Source of the DNA: Actinomadura spongiicola
Lineage (GTDB): Bacteria > Actinomycetota > Actinomycetes > Streptosporangiales > Streptosporangiaceae
Direction of reading: 5' to 3'
Length of the DNA: 64,000 bases
Assembly (NCBI RefSeq): GCF_003432485.1
Contig: NZ_QVNQ01000006.1
Location: forward strand, 372,001-436,000
Made by a program: the position numbers and the translations under genes
Notes under the pieces: generated by a model
The model's input: only the letters and a program-made list of their open reading frames with translations
Told to the model about the DNA's origin: nothing
Databases searched by the model: none
Shown here: in pieces, positions 7,384-16,685 of the stretch
Layout: each line of letters opens with the position of its first letter
Numbering within the stretch: the stretch's first letter is position 1

Positions 7384-10300
7384 ATGACCATCGTGGTTTG
7401 GGGACCGGGCTATGGCAGTGCTCCGCCGCCCAGCCCCCCGACGGGGCAGGATCCGTTCGCGGAGGCAGAGCGGGACACGAGGGCGATGGTGGCCGCCGCG
7501 TGGTGGCCGTCGGCACCTCCGCAGCAACGCCATCACTCCATCGGCGGTCGCCTGCTCGCCCTCCCCGACGGCACCTGGTGGTTGTTCGGCGCCTGGGCCC
7601 GCTGGTACCGGCTGCACCCGTCCGACGGGCAGTGGTACCTGTGCCCGCCGCCCCGGACCCCGGCCGTCCGGATGGCGGCGCGGCGCGCGCAGCAGGGGTC
7701 CGGGCAGGTTCCGCACCTGCCGCCGCACGTGATCCCCGCCGGGCCCGACTTCGCCTACGACCCTCCGGCGGGCCTGCCGTTCGTCGGGCACGGGTTCGCC
7801 ACCGAGGTGACGGCGCGCGTCCGGTCGACCGTCGAGTCCGCCGCGGCGCTGCACGCGCCCGACTACCCGCACTGGTCGCCGGAGTTCTCCAACGACACGC
7901 CGTCCACCGTGGCCCTCGCGTGGGGCGTGATGCTGTGGTGCTCGTCCGCGCCCGCGTTCGACTCGCGGCTCGACGCGCAGATGCTCGACCTGTGGAAGCC
8001 CTACCGGGCCAAGCCGCTCCCGCACGTGGACGGCCCCCGCTGGCTCACGCCGCCGCCCCTGGAGGCCCTGGTCGGGCTGTACGCCGAGCGCCTGCGGGCC
8101 AGCCGGGTCGACGCGGCGGTCGTCGTCCTGCGGACGATGTGGGCCGTCGCCAGCGCCCTCCGCGACGACGTCCGGTTCCAGATGCGGGCGGACGCGCTGC
8201 TCGCCATCCTCGGCACCACGCTCGCCAACCCCACGGTCGACTACGCGGCGCTGCCGTACGGCGACCAGGCGATCGTCCAGCAGTGGCTGACGCGGTGCCC
8301 GCCGAACCTGGTCCCCGCGCTGCGGAACGAGAGCTCGCCGGGCGACAACTTCCGGCACGCGTTCTACACGCTCAGTGAACTGGTGGCCGACCTGTCCGGC
8401 GACCCCGTGGACCCCGCCTACATCGAGCCGCGTCTCGTCGCCGCCGCGCTGCTCGCCGCCGACCTGGACGTCGTGCGCAAGGACGTGGCCGGCTCCATCG
8501 TCCCGTGGCTGGACCCGGAGATCCGCTACACCGTGCAGGCGGTGTCGGAGCAGCAGGGGCATCCGCTGCGCCGGTTGTGGCCCCAGGACATGCGCCTGCC
8601 GGAGCCGCTGCGGTCCGCGGCCGGGTCGGGGCCGGGCGCCGAGACGCTGCTGGCCGCGATGTACGAGCTCGACCTGGCCTGGTGCCGCCTCGGCGGGATG
8701 CCCGCCCGGCCTCGCGGCTTCCCCGTTCCGACGGCGATCGTCGCCGGGATCATCGGCCGCAACCGGGCCCGCGCGACGGCCGCCGCCCCGACCGCCACGC
8801 CGCCGCCCAGCCCGGCCCCGGCGCAGCCCGCCCCGTTCGGGATGCAGAGCCAGCCGGGGGTCGCCCCCGGCACGCCCCCGCAGCCGCAGGGGACGCCGTC
8901 CGAGCCCGACCGCCCGTTCGTGCAGCCGCCCGCCCAGCCGGGTTGGGAGAACGCGCCGGGCCCGCGGGCGGACGACCAGATGGCCGGACAGGGGCAGCAG
9001 GCCGCGTTCGCCCACCCGGACCCGATCATGGGCGGTCAGCAGCCCGCCGGGGACGAGGGGAGCGTCGCGCCGCCCTACACCGAACTCGGGTTCCAGCGTC
9101 CCGGCGCGGCGCCGCCCGCACCGATGCAGAGCACCCCACCGCCGCCGTCTTCGCCCGCTGTGCCGGAGCCGCAGCTCGGCGGCTACTCGCCCCCGGAGGA
9201 CGACACGCCGGACGGGAGCGTCGCGCCGCCGTACACGCAGCTCGGCTACCAGCCGGCGGGTGCCGCTCCGCCACGGCAGATGCCGCAGCCGCCGCCCGAC
9301 GTCCCGCAACCACAGCCACAGGCGCAGCCGCAACCACAGGCGCAACCGCAGTCACACCAGCAGCCACCGCCGCAGCCGACTCCGGCCGCCGCCTCGTTCG
9401 ATCCGCACGCCACGCGCATGGAGGACTCGGGGCCGCCACCGGCTTCGCCGAGCCCGCCCGGCACGCGGGTGCTGCAACCCGATGACCTGGAAGCCGACGA
9501 AGCCCCGCAGCCGCCGCCCCCCGCACAGGGCGCCGGGCCGGGGACGAAGGTCATGTCCAAGACGATGATCGGCGACTTCGACTTCCTGGACGACACGCCC
9601 GCGCCGGAGCGGCCCGTCCACGAGATCCCGCCCCCGCGGGACCGCGGCGAACGCCGCGTCCTGGAGCGGTTCGGGTTCGGGTTCGTGTACGGCGACCACG
9701 ACGTGACGGACCTGCTCGCCGAGCTGCGCCGCCAGGTGCAGGAACGCAACGCGCCCGTGAACGACGGCATCGAGGCGACGCGGGTGGACGGCGCGCCCAG
9801 CTCCATCAAACCGGCGGTGCCGGGCGTGCTGCTGGTCGGCGGCCCGCACTCGGGGCAGCGCCGGCTCTCCCGCATGATCGCGCTGACGCTGGCGAACGCG
9901 GGCCTCGGCGACGGGTCGATCCGCGCGCACGACGCCGAGGACGTCCGGGACGCGCCCGCCCAGCGGGTCGGCCGGATCCTCGCCCAGCCCGGCCCGGTGA
10001 TCCTCTTCGAGCGGCTGGACGTCGCGATCCGCTGCGCGGCCGACCAGGCCGCGGTCGTCGGCGCGGTGCGGCGGGCCCGCCGCGACCCGGTGAACACGAC
10101 GCCCGTCATCGCCACCTGCGAGCCGCAGGCGTACAAGCAGCTCCTTCGGGACCATCCGAAGCTCGTTCAGGCGTTCCGCGTCCACCGGCTGCCCGATTTC
10201 AGCGATCTCGACAACCGCATGACGCTGCTGCACCTGCTGGCCGAGGAGCGGCGCGTCACCATCGGGGCGTCGGCCCTGGAGGTCGCCCGCGAGGACCTGA

Positions 10301-11301
10301 ACCGGCTCCGCGGGCCGGGCGATCTCGTCAACGCGCGGCTGGTCGAGGCGTATCTCGACCAGGCGGCGCAGCGAAACATGGAGCGCGCGGGGGCGTCCCA
10401 CGACCGTCTCGTGCTGACCCCGGACGATCTCGCGGGCGTCGCCGAGGGCATCGAGCCCGCGCTGCGCCCGCCCGGCGACATCGACGGCTACCTGCGGCAG
10501 CTCGACCAGCTCACCGGGCTGGAGGAGGTGAAGGCCGCCGTGCGCGAGCTCGTCGAGGAGGCGGGGCTCGTCGCCGACCGGGCGCGGTACGGGGTGTCCG
10601 CGGGCGAGGGCCGGCACCTGGTCTTCGTGGGGCCGCCCGGGACCGGGAAGACGACCGTGGCCGGTCTCATCGGCGGCGTGTACGCGGCGCTCGGGCTGCT
10701 GGCGTCCGGGCATGTGGTCGCGTGCCGTCCGGTCCACCTGGCGGGACGTGACCGGGCCGACACCGAGAACCGTGTCGCGAGCATGGTGGATCAGGCGCTC
10801 GGCGGGGTGCTGCTCGTCCAGGAGGCGTATCGGCTCGACCGGAGTCCGGCCGTCGTGGCCGAACTGCTGCGCCGCATGAACGCGAGCCGGGGCAGGTTCA
10901 TGGTGGTCTGCTCCAGTCCGGCCGCGGAGATGGAGGGCTTCCTCGCGGGCAACCCGACCTTTCGCGCCGAGTTCGGCCGGATCCTGGAGTTCACCGGGAT
11001 GGGCGACCGCGACATGGTGAGGCTTTTCCAGAGCTACGCCGAGCGCGACCTGTACATGCTGGACGAGGAGCTGAGGGTCGAGCTGCTGACCCGGTTCGAG
11101 CGGATGCGGGACGACCCGCAGTTCGCCTACGCGCGGACCGTCCGGGCGCTGTTCGAGCAGACGGTGGCGCGGCAGGCGGCCCGGCTCGCGGGCGCCGACG
11201 TCAACGCCGCGACCGTGGCCCGGCTGACGGCCAGGGACCTGCCCGAGACGGCCCTGGAGCAGATGCTCGGCGACTTCCGTCCCGGGACGAACGGGACATA
11301 G
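7384..11301 (+). CDS. Giant CbxX/EccA-like protein with two AAA+ modules, one degenerate
   Basis: 1305 residues. Residues about 1-450 have no recognised family. About 450-760 is a Pro/Gln-rich disordered linker with two copies of a GSVAPPYT[EQ]LG[FY]Q motif, plus HATRMED, GTRVLQPDD and GTKVMSK, possible phosphothreonine sites. Near residue 818 a P-loop-like GGPHSGQRRLS lacks the Walker A Lys, and VILFERLD replaces Walker B: an inactive AAA fold. Near residue 1083 a second AAA+ domain has Walker A GPPGTGKTT, but Walker B reads LLVQEAYRL, with Gln in place of Asp. EccA proteins (TPR plus CbxX ATPase) serve ESX secretion; this protein lies about 23 kb from eccC, so a link to that system is inference. 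Confidence 0.75.
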   Translation: MTIVVWGPGYGSAPPPSPPTGQDPFAEAERDTRAMVAAAWWPSAPPQQRHHSIGGRLLALPDGTWWLFGAWARWYRLHPSDGQWYLCPPPRTPAVRMAARRAQQGSGQVPHLPPHVIPAGPDFAYDPPAGLPFVGHGFATEVTARVRSTVESAAALHAPDYPHWSPEFSNDTPSTVALAWGVMLWCSSAPAFDSRLDAQMLDLWKPYRAKPLPHVDGPRWLTPPPLEALVGLYAERLRASRVDAAVVVLRTMWAVASALRDDVRFQMRADALLAILGTTLANPTVDYAALPYGDQAIVQQWLTRCPPNLVPALRNESSPGDNFRHAFYTLSELVADLSGDPVDPAYIEPRLVAAALLAADLDVVRKDVAGSIVPWLDPEIRYTVQAVSEQQGHPLRRLWPQDMRLPEPLRSAAGSGPGAETLLAAMYELDLAWCRLGGMPARPRGFPVPTAIVAGIIGRNRARATAAAPTATPPPSPAPAQPAPFGMQSQPGVAPGTPPQPQGTPSEPDRPFVQPPAQPGWENAPGPRADDQMAGQGQQAAFAHPDPIMGGQQPAGDEGSVAPPYTELGFQRPGAAPPAPMQSTPPPPSSPAVPEPQLGGYSPPEDDTPDGSVAPPYTQLGYQPAGAAPPRQMPQPPPDVPQPQPQAQPQPQAQPQSHQQPPPQPTPAAASFDPHATRMEDSGPPPASPSPPGTRVLQPDDLEADEAPQPPPPAQGAGPGTKVMSKTMIGDFDFLDDTPAPERPVHEIPPPRDRGERRVLERFGFGFVYGDHDVTDLLAELRRQVQERNAPVNDGIEATRVDGAPSSIKPAVPGVLLVGGPHSGQRRLSRMIALTLANAGLGDGSIRAHDAEDVRDAPAQRVGRILAQPGPVILFERLDVAIRCAADQAAVVGAVRRARRDPVNTTPVIATCEPQAYKQLLRDHPKLVQAFRVHRLPDFSDLDNRMTLLHLLAEERRVTIGASALEVAREDLNRLRGPGDLVNARLVEAYLDQAAQRNMERAGASHDRLVLTPDDLAGVAEGIEPALRPPGDIDGYLRQLDQLTGLEEVKAAVRELVEEAGLVADRARYGVSAGEGRHLVFVGPPGTGKTTVAGLIGGVYAALGLLASGHVVACRPVHLAGRDRADTENRVASMVDQALGGVLLVQEAYRLDRSPAVVAELLRRMNASRGRFMVVCSSPAAEMEGFLAGNPTFRAEFGRILEFTGMGDRDMVRLFQSYAERDLYMLDEELRVELLTRFERMRDDPQFAYARTVRALFEQTVARQAARLAGADVNAATVARLTARDLPETALEQMLGDFRPGTNGT

Positions 11302-11354
11302 GTATTAAACAGTCGATAGCTGGGAAGGCTTCCGGGAAGTCGCCGAAGGGCCGG

Positions 11355-11373
11355 GTCCGGCCCGGGGCCGGAC
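11355..11373. terminator. Tight GC-rich palindrome after the AAA+ gene
   Basis: GTCCGGCCC and GGGCCGGAC meet around one central G, 54 bases after the AAA+ stop. It is terminator-like but has no T tract. Confidence 0.4.
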
Positions 11374-11513
11374 GGCCGCGGGGTCGGCGCGGAGCCCCCC
11401 GGATTGACAGGGTCACGTGTGGCCCGCGAATGGCCCTCTTGGGTCATGTGCCCGTCCAGGTGGGGCGCGTAGCCTCGGACCTGGGTGTGGGGAACGAACG
11501 GAGGTGGACGCTG

Positions 11514-11696
11514 GTGCGACAGTACCTCGATTTGCGCGTCCACGACCGTGTTGCGCTGGACGAGATCGAACTCTATGCCGAGATGCTGAGCGCGGTGGCG
11601 GCGGCCAAGCGACCGCTGACCGTCGCGGAGATCGACATGGTGCTCGGAGTGCGGTCCGACGAAGCCGGTCGTCGCGAACTGACGCCACGGGACTGA
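11514..11696 (+). CDS. Small conserved-type hypothetical protein, 60 residues
   Basis: GTG 11514 follows GGAGG (11500-11504) at 9 bases, so the longer frame from 11430 is not used. The protein (beginning MRQYLDLRVHDRVALDEIE) is acidic and predicted helical, with no membrane segment and no Cys. Ribosome binding site, third-position GC and the two terminator-like stems after it support a real single-gene unit. I do not recognise the family. Confidence 0.7.
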   Translation: MRQYLDLRVHDRVALDEIELYAEMLSAVAAAKRPLTVAEIDMVLGVRSDEAGRRELTPRD

Positions 11697-11712
11697 GAGC
11701 GTCCCAGGGGGT

Positions 11713-11794
11713 CCGGGAGGGCGTCCTCCCGGAAGAAGAGCGAAAGCAGTCGCACGGGGCGAGCCGGGGACGCGTTCGCCGCGTCCCCGGCTCG
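11713..11794 (+). terminator. Two stem-loops ending the small gene
   Basis: CCGGGAGG (11713-11720) pairs with 11725-11732 around GCGT. A stronger 15-bp stem, 11760-11774 with 11780-11794 around TTCGC, follows. Just beyond is a 16-base tandem direct repeat containing GCGAGGGGCCC (about 11798-11829). Confidence 0.65.
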
Positions 11795-11829
11795 TCTCAT
11801 GCGAGGGGCCCGTCATGCGAGGGGCCCAC

Positions 11830-12116
11830 GGCCGGTTCGCCGCCGAATTCGGTCGACCTCCCGGCCATCGCGCTCTGTAACAAATCTCACTGGTGACCTC
11901 AACCGGCCTTGACCGGAGGATCCCGCCGAACCACCCCGAAACGCCGTCCGTCCCCCGCAGATAGGGGCCTCCTGCGAGGTATGTACCCGATGATCCGGGG
12001 CAATCCTGGAAGTGAGAGGATGAAGGACACCAGCCGAAGCTGGGGCAAAGGTTCTTTTTACGGCTGGTAGCGCCTACGATCCTCTGCGGACTGTTCCGGC
12101 ACATCAGGAGAACGAC
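11830..12116 (+). promoter_or_regulatory. Leader and promoter region of the DUF47-Pit operon
   Basis: No ORF is supported here. A -10-like TACGAT (12075-12080) precedes a CAGGAG ribosome binding site and the GTG at 12117. Upstream, ACCAGCCG (12029-12036) and CGGCTGGT (12061-12068) are inverted around a T-rich core, and a nested CCAGC-CGAA-GCTGG competes with the left arm. Because both lie before the -10, they are more likely an operator than an RNA switch. No 11-bp-phased GTTCA repeat like the one before pstS is seen. Confidence 0.4.
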
Positions 12117-12734
12117 GTGCGCTTGCGTCTCACGCCGCGTGAGGACAGCTTCTACGACATGTTCGCCGATTCCGCGAACAACCTGGTCACCGGCGCCAGG
12201 CTGCTCGTGGAGCTCATCAGCGACGATGCCGACCGGGCAGCGATCGCGGAGAAGATGCGCGCCTGCGAGCACGCCGGCGACGAATGCACTCACGCGATCA
12301 TGCGGCGGCTGAACGAAACGTTCATCACACCCTTCGACCGCGAGGACATCTACCGGCTGGCCTCGACGATCGACGACGTGATGGACGAGATGGAGGAGGC
12401 CGCCGACCTCGTCGTCCTCTACAAGATCGACGAGTTCCCGAAGGGCGTCGTCCACATGGTGGAGGTGCTGGAGCGGGCTGCGGAGCTGACCGCCGAGGCG
12501 ATGCCGAGGCTCCGGTCGATGAAGGAGCTCAACGAGTACTGGATCGAGATCAACCGGCTCGAGAACCAGGGCGACCAGATCTACCGCAAGCTGCTCGCGC
12601 AGCTGTTCAGCGGTGACTACGACACCCTGACCGTGCTGAAGTTGAAGCAGATCATCGACCGGCTGGAGGACGCGGCCGACGCGTTCGAGCACGTCGCCAA
12701 CACGGTCGAGACCATCTCGGTCAAGGAGTCATGA
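12117..12734 (+). CDS. DUF47 (PhoU-like) accessory protein of the Pit transporter
   Basis: 205 residues from GTG 12117 with CAGGAG upstream. It is all helical with PhoU/DUF47 features: FYDMFADSANNLVTGARLL at the start, the acidic metal-binding helix FDREDIYRLASTIDDVMDEMEEAAD, and a matching C-terminal one (IIDRLEDAADAFEHVANTVE). Length matches the family (about 205). DUF47 genes are regularly paired with pit genes and are thought to modulate low-affinity phosphate uptake. Its stop overlaps the pit ATG by four bases, so the two are coupled. Confidence 0.92.
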   Translation: MRLRLTPREDSFYDMFADSANNLVTGARLLVELISDDADRAAIAEKMRACEHAGDECTHAIMRRLNETFITPFDREDIYRLASTIDDVMDEMEEAADLVVLYKIDEFPKGVVHMVEVLERAAELTAEAMPRLRSMKELNEYWIEINRLENQGDQIYRKLLAQLFSGDYDTLTVLKLKQIIDRLEDAADAFEHVANTVETISVKES

Positions 12735-13927
12735 GCGTGGAAGACGAGTCGCCGGAAGGGCGCGCCAGCGCCGTCGGCGGCCCGGTCGGCGTGGCGTTGA
12801 CCAAGGACCAGCCCGCGGGCGCCGAACCGACGCTCGGTGAGCAGGTCCGCCGCGGCCCGGCCAGGTTCTGGCCCGTCCTGCTGGTCGGCTTCCTCGCGGT
12901 GGTCCTCGCCGGAGCCCTCGGCCTCCGGTCGGACGCGCAGACCGCCGTGCTCATCCTCGTCGTCGTCATCGCGCTGGTCTTCGACTACACCAACGGGTTC
13001 CACGACGCCGCCAACGCCATCGCCACCTCGGTGTCCACCCGCGCGTTGACACCCCGGGCGGCGCTGCTGATGGCGGCCGTGATGAATCTGATCGGCGCGC
13101 TCCTCGGCGTCGAGGTCGCCAAGACCGTCAGCGAGGTCATCACCCCGCCGACGGGGCTGCACGGCCTCACCGTGGTCGCCGCCGGCGTGCTCGGCGCGAT
13201 CACGTGGAACCTCATCACCTGGTACTTCGGGCTGCCCTCCTCGTCCTCGCACGCCCTGATCGGCGGCGTGGTCGGGGCCGGGTTGGCGTCGGCGTCCTCG
13301 GTGAGCTGGAGCACCGTCGTGGAGAAGGTCGCCATCCCGATGGTGATCTCGCCGGTGGCGGGGTTCGGCCTGGCCTATCTGGTGATGATCGCCATCCTGT
13401 GGATCTTCCGCCGGGCCAACCCCGGTCGGATCTCCCGCCGCTTCCGGATCGCCCAGTCGCTGTCGGCGGCGTCGATGGCGCTCGGCCACGGCCTCCAGGA
13501 CGCGCAGAAGACGATGGGCATCATCGTCCTCGCCCTCGTCACCACCGGCCACTCCGACGGCCAGGACGTCCCCCTCTGGGTGATCATCGCCTGTGCGGGC
13601 GCGCTGTCCCTCGGCACCTACGCCGGCGGTTGGCGGATCATGCGGACGCTCGGCCGCAAGGTGATCGAGCTGGACCCTCCCAAAGGATTTGCGGCTGAAT
13701 CAACAGCCTCCATGATTCTTTACGCCACCGCTTACATCTGGCACGCTCCAATTTCGACGACGCACACGATCACGTCCTGCATCATGGGCGTCGGCGCCAC
13801 CAAGCGGCTGTCGGCCGTCCGGTGGGGGGTCGCGGGCAACATCGTCACCGCGTGGATCCTCACCATGCCGATGGCCGCGTCGGTGGCCGCCGTCGTCTAC
13901 TTCGTCGTCCACTTCTTCGGAGGCTAG
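12731..13927 (+). CDS. pit: Low-affinity inorganic phosphate transporter, PiT family
   Basis: 398 residues with about ten membrane segments. The inverted PiT repeats carry the signatures DYTNGFHDAANAIATSVSTR and HGLQDAQKTMGI, and the GLPSSSSHALIGG loop. It exchanges metal-phosphate with protons across the inner membrane. A hydrophilic N-terminal extension of about 45 residues precedes the first helix. The gene overlaps the DUF47 gene (ATGA). Codons for about 30 residues (13675-13763) are unusually AT-rich (AAA, GGA, TTT, TCA, ACA, ATT, CTT), unlike the rest of the gene, though the reading frame and the conserved ISTTHTI motif are intact. Confidence 0.95.
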   Translation: MSVEDESPEGRASAVGGPVGVALTKDQPAGAEPTLGEQVRRGPARFWPVLLVGFLAVVLAGALGLRSDAQTAVLILVVVIALVFDYTNGFHDAANAIATSVSTRALTPRAALLMAAVMNLIGALLGVEVAKTVSEVITPPTGLHGLTVVAAGVLGAITWNLITWYFGLPSSSSHALIGGVVGAGLASASSVSWSTVVEKVAIPMVISPVAGFGLAYLVMIAILWIFRRANPGRISRRFRIAQSLSAASMALGHGLQDAQKTMGIIVLALVTTGHSDGQDVPLWVIIACAGALSLGTYAGGWRIMRTLGRKVIELDPPKGFAAESTASMILYATAYIWHAPISTTHTITSCIMGVGATKRLSAVRWGVAGNIVTAWILTMPMAASVAAVVYFVVHFFGG

Positions 13928-13955
13928 GGCGGGCGTCCCGGCCGGGGCCGCGAGG

Positions 13956-15635
13956 TCACCGGCCGGAGATGCGGTCGAGCGGCGGCGGCGCGATGGTGCC
14001 CTGCTCCGCGAAATAGGCGACGAGGGCGTCCAGGTCGATCGGGCCGAGTACCTGGTCGGTCCCCTCGGTGAAGACGCTGAATCCGTCGCCGCCGCCGAGC
14101 AGGAAGTTGTTCGCCGCGACCCTGTAGGTGGCCGACGGATCGATCGGTGTCCCGTCGACGGTGATCCCGGACACGCGGTCGCCGACGGGCCTGGACCGGT
14201 CGATCGTGAAGCGCAGGTTCGCCGACGGCTGGAGGATCTTCTCCCCGGCGGACGTCCACTGCTGTTCGAGAAGGGCGTCGAACCGCGCCCCCGTCAGGGA
14301 CACCACGCCCATCACGTTGCTGAACGGCTGGACGGCGAACGCCTCGCCGTAGGTGACCACGCCGTCGCCCTCCGAGCCGCTCGCCGCGAACGTCAGGTCG
14401 GTGCGGACACCGCCCGGGTTCATCACCGCGACCTGCGCGCCGAGTCCCCTCATCGAAGCGAGCTGCGCGTCGGCGATGACGTCGCCGAGCGCGGTCTCGC
14501 CCGCGGGCGACTGGGCACGGGTGAGATCGGCGGTGATCCTGCCGACGGGCTTGTCGGCGATCTCGGAGACCCGCTCCTTCCACGTCTGGACGAACCGCTC
14601 CGTCGCCGGATCAGGGGCGATGTCCCGTGTGACGACATGATTGTCGCCCCGCACGGCGGACCGGACGATATCGCCCGTCCGGCGGTTCACCCGGAGATCG
14701 ACCTGGGTGATCACACGTCCGAACGAGGACCCGGACGAGAACAGCCGCGGCCGTCCCTCCGGGTCCTTGACGGTGCAGAGGTACTGCTGGTGGGAGTGTC
14801 CGGACAGAACCACGTCGATCTCCGGGTCGGCCTGCGCGGCGATCCGGGAACCGGCCCCGGGCTGGACGCCGCACTCGTCCGGGCGGGACCCGGGCTCGAC
14901 CTGGTCGCCCTCGTGGACGAGCAGGACCATCGCGCGGACGTTCCGCCGCCTCAACTCACGGGCGGCGCGGTTCGCGGCGGCGACCTCGTCGACGAACTCC
15001 AGGTCCTTGATGCCCTCGGCGGTGACGATGCTGGGAGTGGTCTTGGTGACGACGCCGATGAAGCCGATCCGCACACCGTTGATCCGGCGGATCGTCCACG
15101 GCTTCATGGCGGGCCTGTGATGCCGCTTCTTCAGCACGTTCGCAGCGAGGTAGTCGAACCGCGCACCGCGCCACGTGCCCGCGGGAGAACAGCCGTCGAC
15201 GGGGTGGCACCCGCCGTGCTGGATGCGCAGCAGCTCCCGGTAGCCCTCGTCGAACTCGTGGTTGCCGACCGCGGAGGCCGTGACGCCCACGTCCCCGAGG
15301 AACTGGACGGACGGCTCGTCGTGGTAGGCCGCGGAGATCAACGGCGTGGCACCGATCAGGTCGCCCTGCGCGACGGTGAGGGTGTCGCGGTCACGCAGCC
15401 GGTTGAGATGGGCCGCGACATAGGCGGCGCCCCCGGCGAGAACCGTGTCGCCGTTCTCGTCGATGACCCTGCCGGAGCTGCCGGACGGCGGCTCCAGGTT
15501 CCCGTGGAAGTCGTTGAGCGCGAGCAGCCGTACCGGTGCCGTCGGGGCCGGATGCGCCGCCGCGGGCCGCGCGGCGAGGCCCACGATGGTCAGCCCCGCC
15601 GTCGCGCAGGCCAGGAAGGTGCGTCGTCGAGTCAT
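13956..15635 (-). CDS. Secreted 5'-nucleotidase / metallophosphoesterase
   Basis: 559 residues from ATG 15635. The N-terminus TRRRTFLACATAGLT followed by ARPAAAHP is a twin-arginine-type signal peptide, so it acts outside the cell. The metallophosphatase domain has NDFHGNLEP (metal Asp and His), GDLIGATP, GNHEFDEG (Asn-His pair) and GHSHQQYL. The C-terminal 5'-nucleotidase domain (GETALGDVIADAQL, MNPGGVRTDL, NNFLLGGGDGF) binds the nucleoside. It would release phosphate from extracellular nucleotides, fitting its place between pit and pst. It converges on pit with 28 bases between stops. A -10-like TACCGT lies 7 bases before the ATG. Confidence 0.93.
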   Translation of the reverse strand: MTRRRTFLACATAGLTIVGLAARPAAAHPAPTAPVRLLALNDFHGNLEPPSGSSGRVIDENGDTVLAGGAAYVAAHLNRLRDRDTLTVAQGDLIGATPLISAAYHDEPSVQFLGDVGVTASAVGNHEFDEGYRELLRIQHGGCHPVDGCSPAGTWRGARFDYLAANVLKKRHHRPAMKPWTIRRINGVRIGFIGVVTKTTPSIVTAEGIKDLEFVDEVAAANRAARELRRRNVRAMVLLVHEGDQVEPGSRPDECGVQPGAGSRIAAQADPEIDVVLSGHSHQQYLCTVKDPEGRPRLFSSGSSFGRVITQVDLRVNRRTGDIVRSAVRGDNHVVTRDIAPDPATERFVQTWKERVSEIADKPVGRITADLTRAQSPAGETALGDVIADAQLASMRGLGAQVAVMNPGGVRTDLTFAASGSEGDGVVTYGEAFAVQPFSNVMGVVSLTGARFDALLEQQWTSAGEKILQPSANLRFTIDRSRPVGDRVSGITVDGTPIDPSATYRVAANNFLLGGGDGFSVFTEGTDQVLGPIDLDALVAYFAEQGTIAPPPLDRISGR

Positions 15636-15697
15636 GCCGTGGACGGTAGGCGCGCCCGGCATACGCCTCCCGGCGGCCCGATGACGTTTCTGTGACA

Positions 15698-15733
15698 ACT
15701 TGATCAGGGGATTCGCCGCATACAGTGTGGATC
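15698..15733 (+). promoter_or_regulatory. Promoter for leaderless mshD
   Basis: TACAGT (15721-15726) ends 7 bases before ATG 15734. ACTTGATC upstream (about 15698-15705) gives a -35-like element at about 17 bases. Confidence 0.55.
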
Positions 15734-16594
15734 ATGGACAAGGTGCGCCCGATGGGCGACGGCGATACCGCTGACGTGCTGGAACTGGTCGAGGCGGCCG
15801 CGGACGCCGACGGGGTCGGGCCGCTGTCGGAGCACACGATGCTGGCCCTGCGCGGCGCCCGCGCGGGAACGGTGATCCGCGACCGCGGCGTGATCGTGGC
15901 GTACGCGCATCTCGATCCGGCGGACGGTGACGAACCCGCGGCGGCGGAACTGGTCGTCCACCCGAAGCATCGGCGCCGCGGGCACGGCCGCGCGCTCCTC
16001 CGCGCGCTGAGCGCCGAGACGAACGGCCCCCTGCGGATCTGGGCCCACGGCGACCTACCTGCCGCAGCGGCCTTCGCGCACGCGGAAGGTTTGACCCGGG
16101 CCCGCGCCCTCTTCCAGATGCGCCGCCCGGCATCCGACCCACTCCCGGAGCCGCACCTCGCGGAGGGCATCACCCTGCGGACCTTCGAACCCGGCCGGGA
16201 CGAACGGGCATGGCTGGAGGTGAACGCCCGCGCGTTCGCCGACCATCCCGAACAGGGCTCCTGGACGATCGAGGACGTCCGCGACCGCGAGGCCGAGGCC
16301 TGGTTCGACCCGGCCGGCTTCTTCCTCGCCGAACGCGACGGCCGCCTCGCCGGTTTCCACTGGACGAAGATCCACCCGGACAACATCGGCGAGGTCTACG
16401 TCATCGGCGTCGCCCCGGACGCGCAGGGCCTAGGCCTCGGCCGCGCCCTCACCCTGACGGGCCTGCACCACCTCCGCGCCAGGGGCGTCGACCAGCTCAT
16501 GCTCTACGTGGACGAGTCCAACACCGCCGCCGTCCACCTGTACGAGTCCCTCGGCTTCACCCACCACGCCGTAGACGTCATGTACGCCACCTAG
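15734..16594 (+). CDS. mshD: Mycothiol synthase (acetyl-CoA:Cys-GlcN-Ins acetyltransferase)
   Basis: 286 residues. MshD acetylates Cys-GlcN-Ins in the last step of mycothiol synthesis, the main low-molecular-weight thiol of actinobacteria. Two tandem GNAT domains are seen. The N-terminal one has the acetyl-CoA loop HPKHRRRGHGRALL. The C-terminal catalytic one has APDAQGLGLGRALTLTGLHHL and ends with LYVDESNTAAVHLYESLGFT. Length and both loops match the family. The ATG lies just after a -10 element, so a GTG three codons upstream is not preferred. It is divergent from the nucleotidase gene. Confidence 0.96.
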   Translation: MDKVRPMGDGDTADVLELVEAAADADGVGPLSEHTMLALRGARAGTVIRDRGVIVAYAHLDPADGDEPAAAELVVHPKHRRRGHGRALLRALSAETNGPLRIWAHGDLPAAAAFAHAEGLTRARALFQMRRPASDPLPEPHLAEGITLRTFEPGRDERAWLEVNARAFADHPEQGSWTIEDVRDREAEAWFDPAGFFLAERDGRLAGFHWTKIHPDNIGEVYVIGVAPDAQGLGLGRALTLTGLHHLRARGVDQLMLYVDESNTAAVHLYESLGFTHHAVDVMYAT

Positions 16595-16685
16595 CAATCA
16601 CCGCCCCAGCTCTCCTCGCCACACAGCCGGCCGAAATAGAGCCGCCTCACATACACACCACAAGCCGATGCTCCCCCGGAAGGAT

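Noticed and set aside
7297..9345. 682-residue minus-strand ORF
   Set aside because: Antisense to the AAA+ gene; Arg- and Gly-rich composition typical of a GC-rich shadow frame.
14637..15695. 352-residue plus-strand ORF
   Set aside because: Shadow of the nucleotidase gene, which has signal peptide and all metal motifs on the minus strand.
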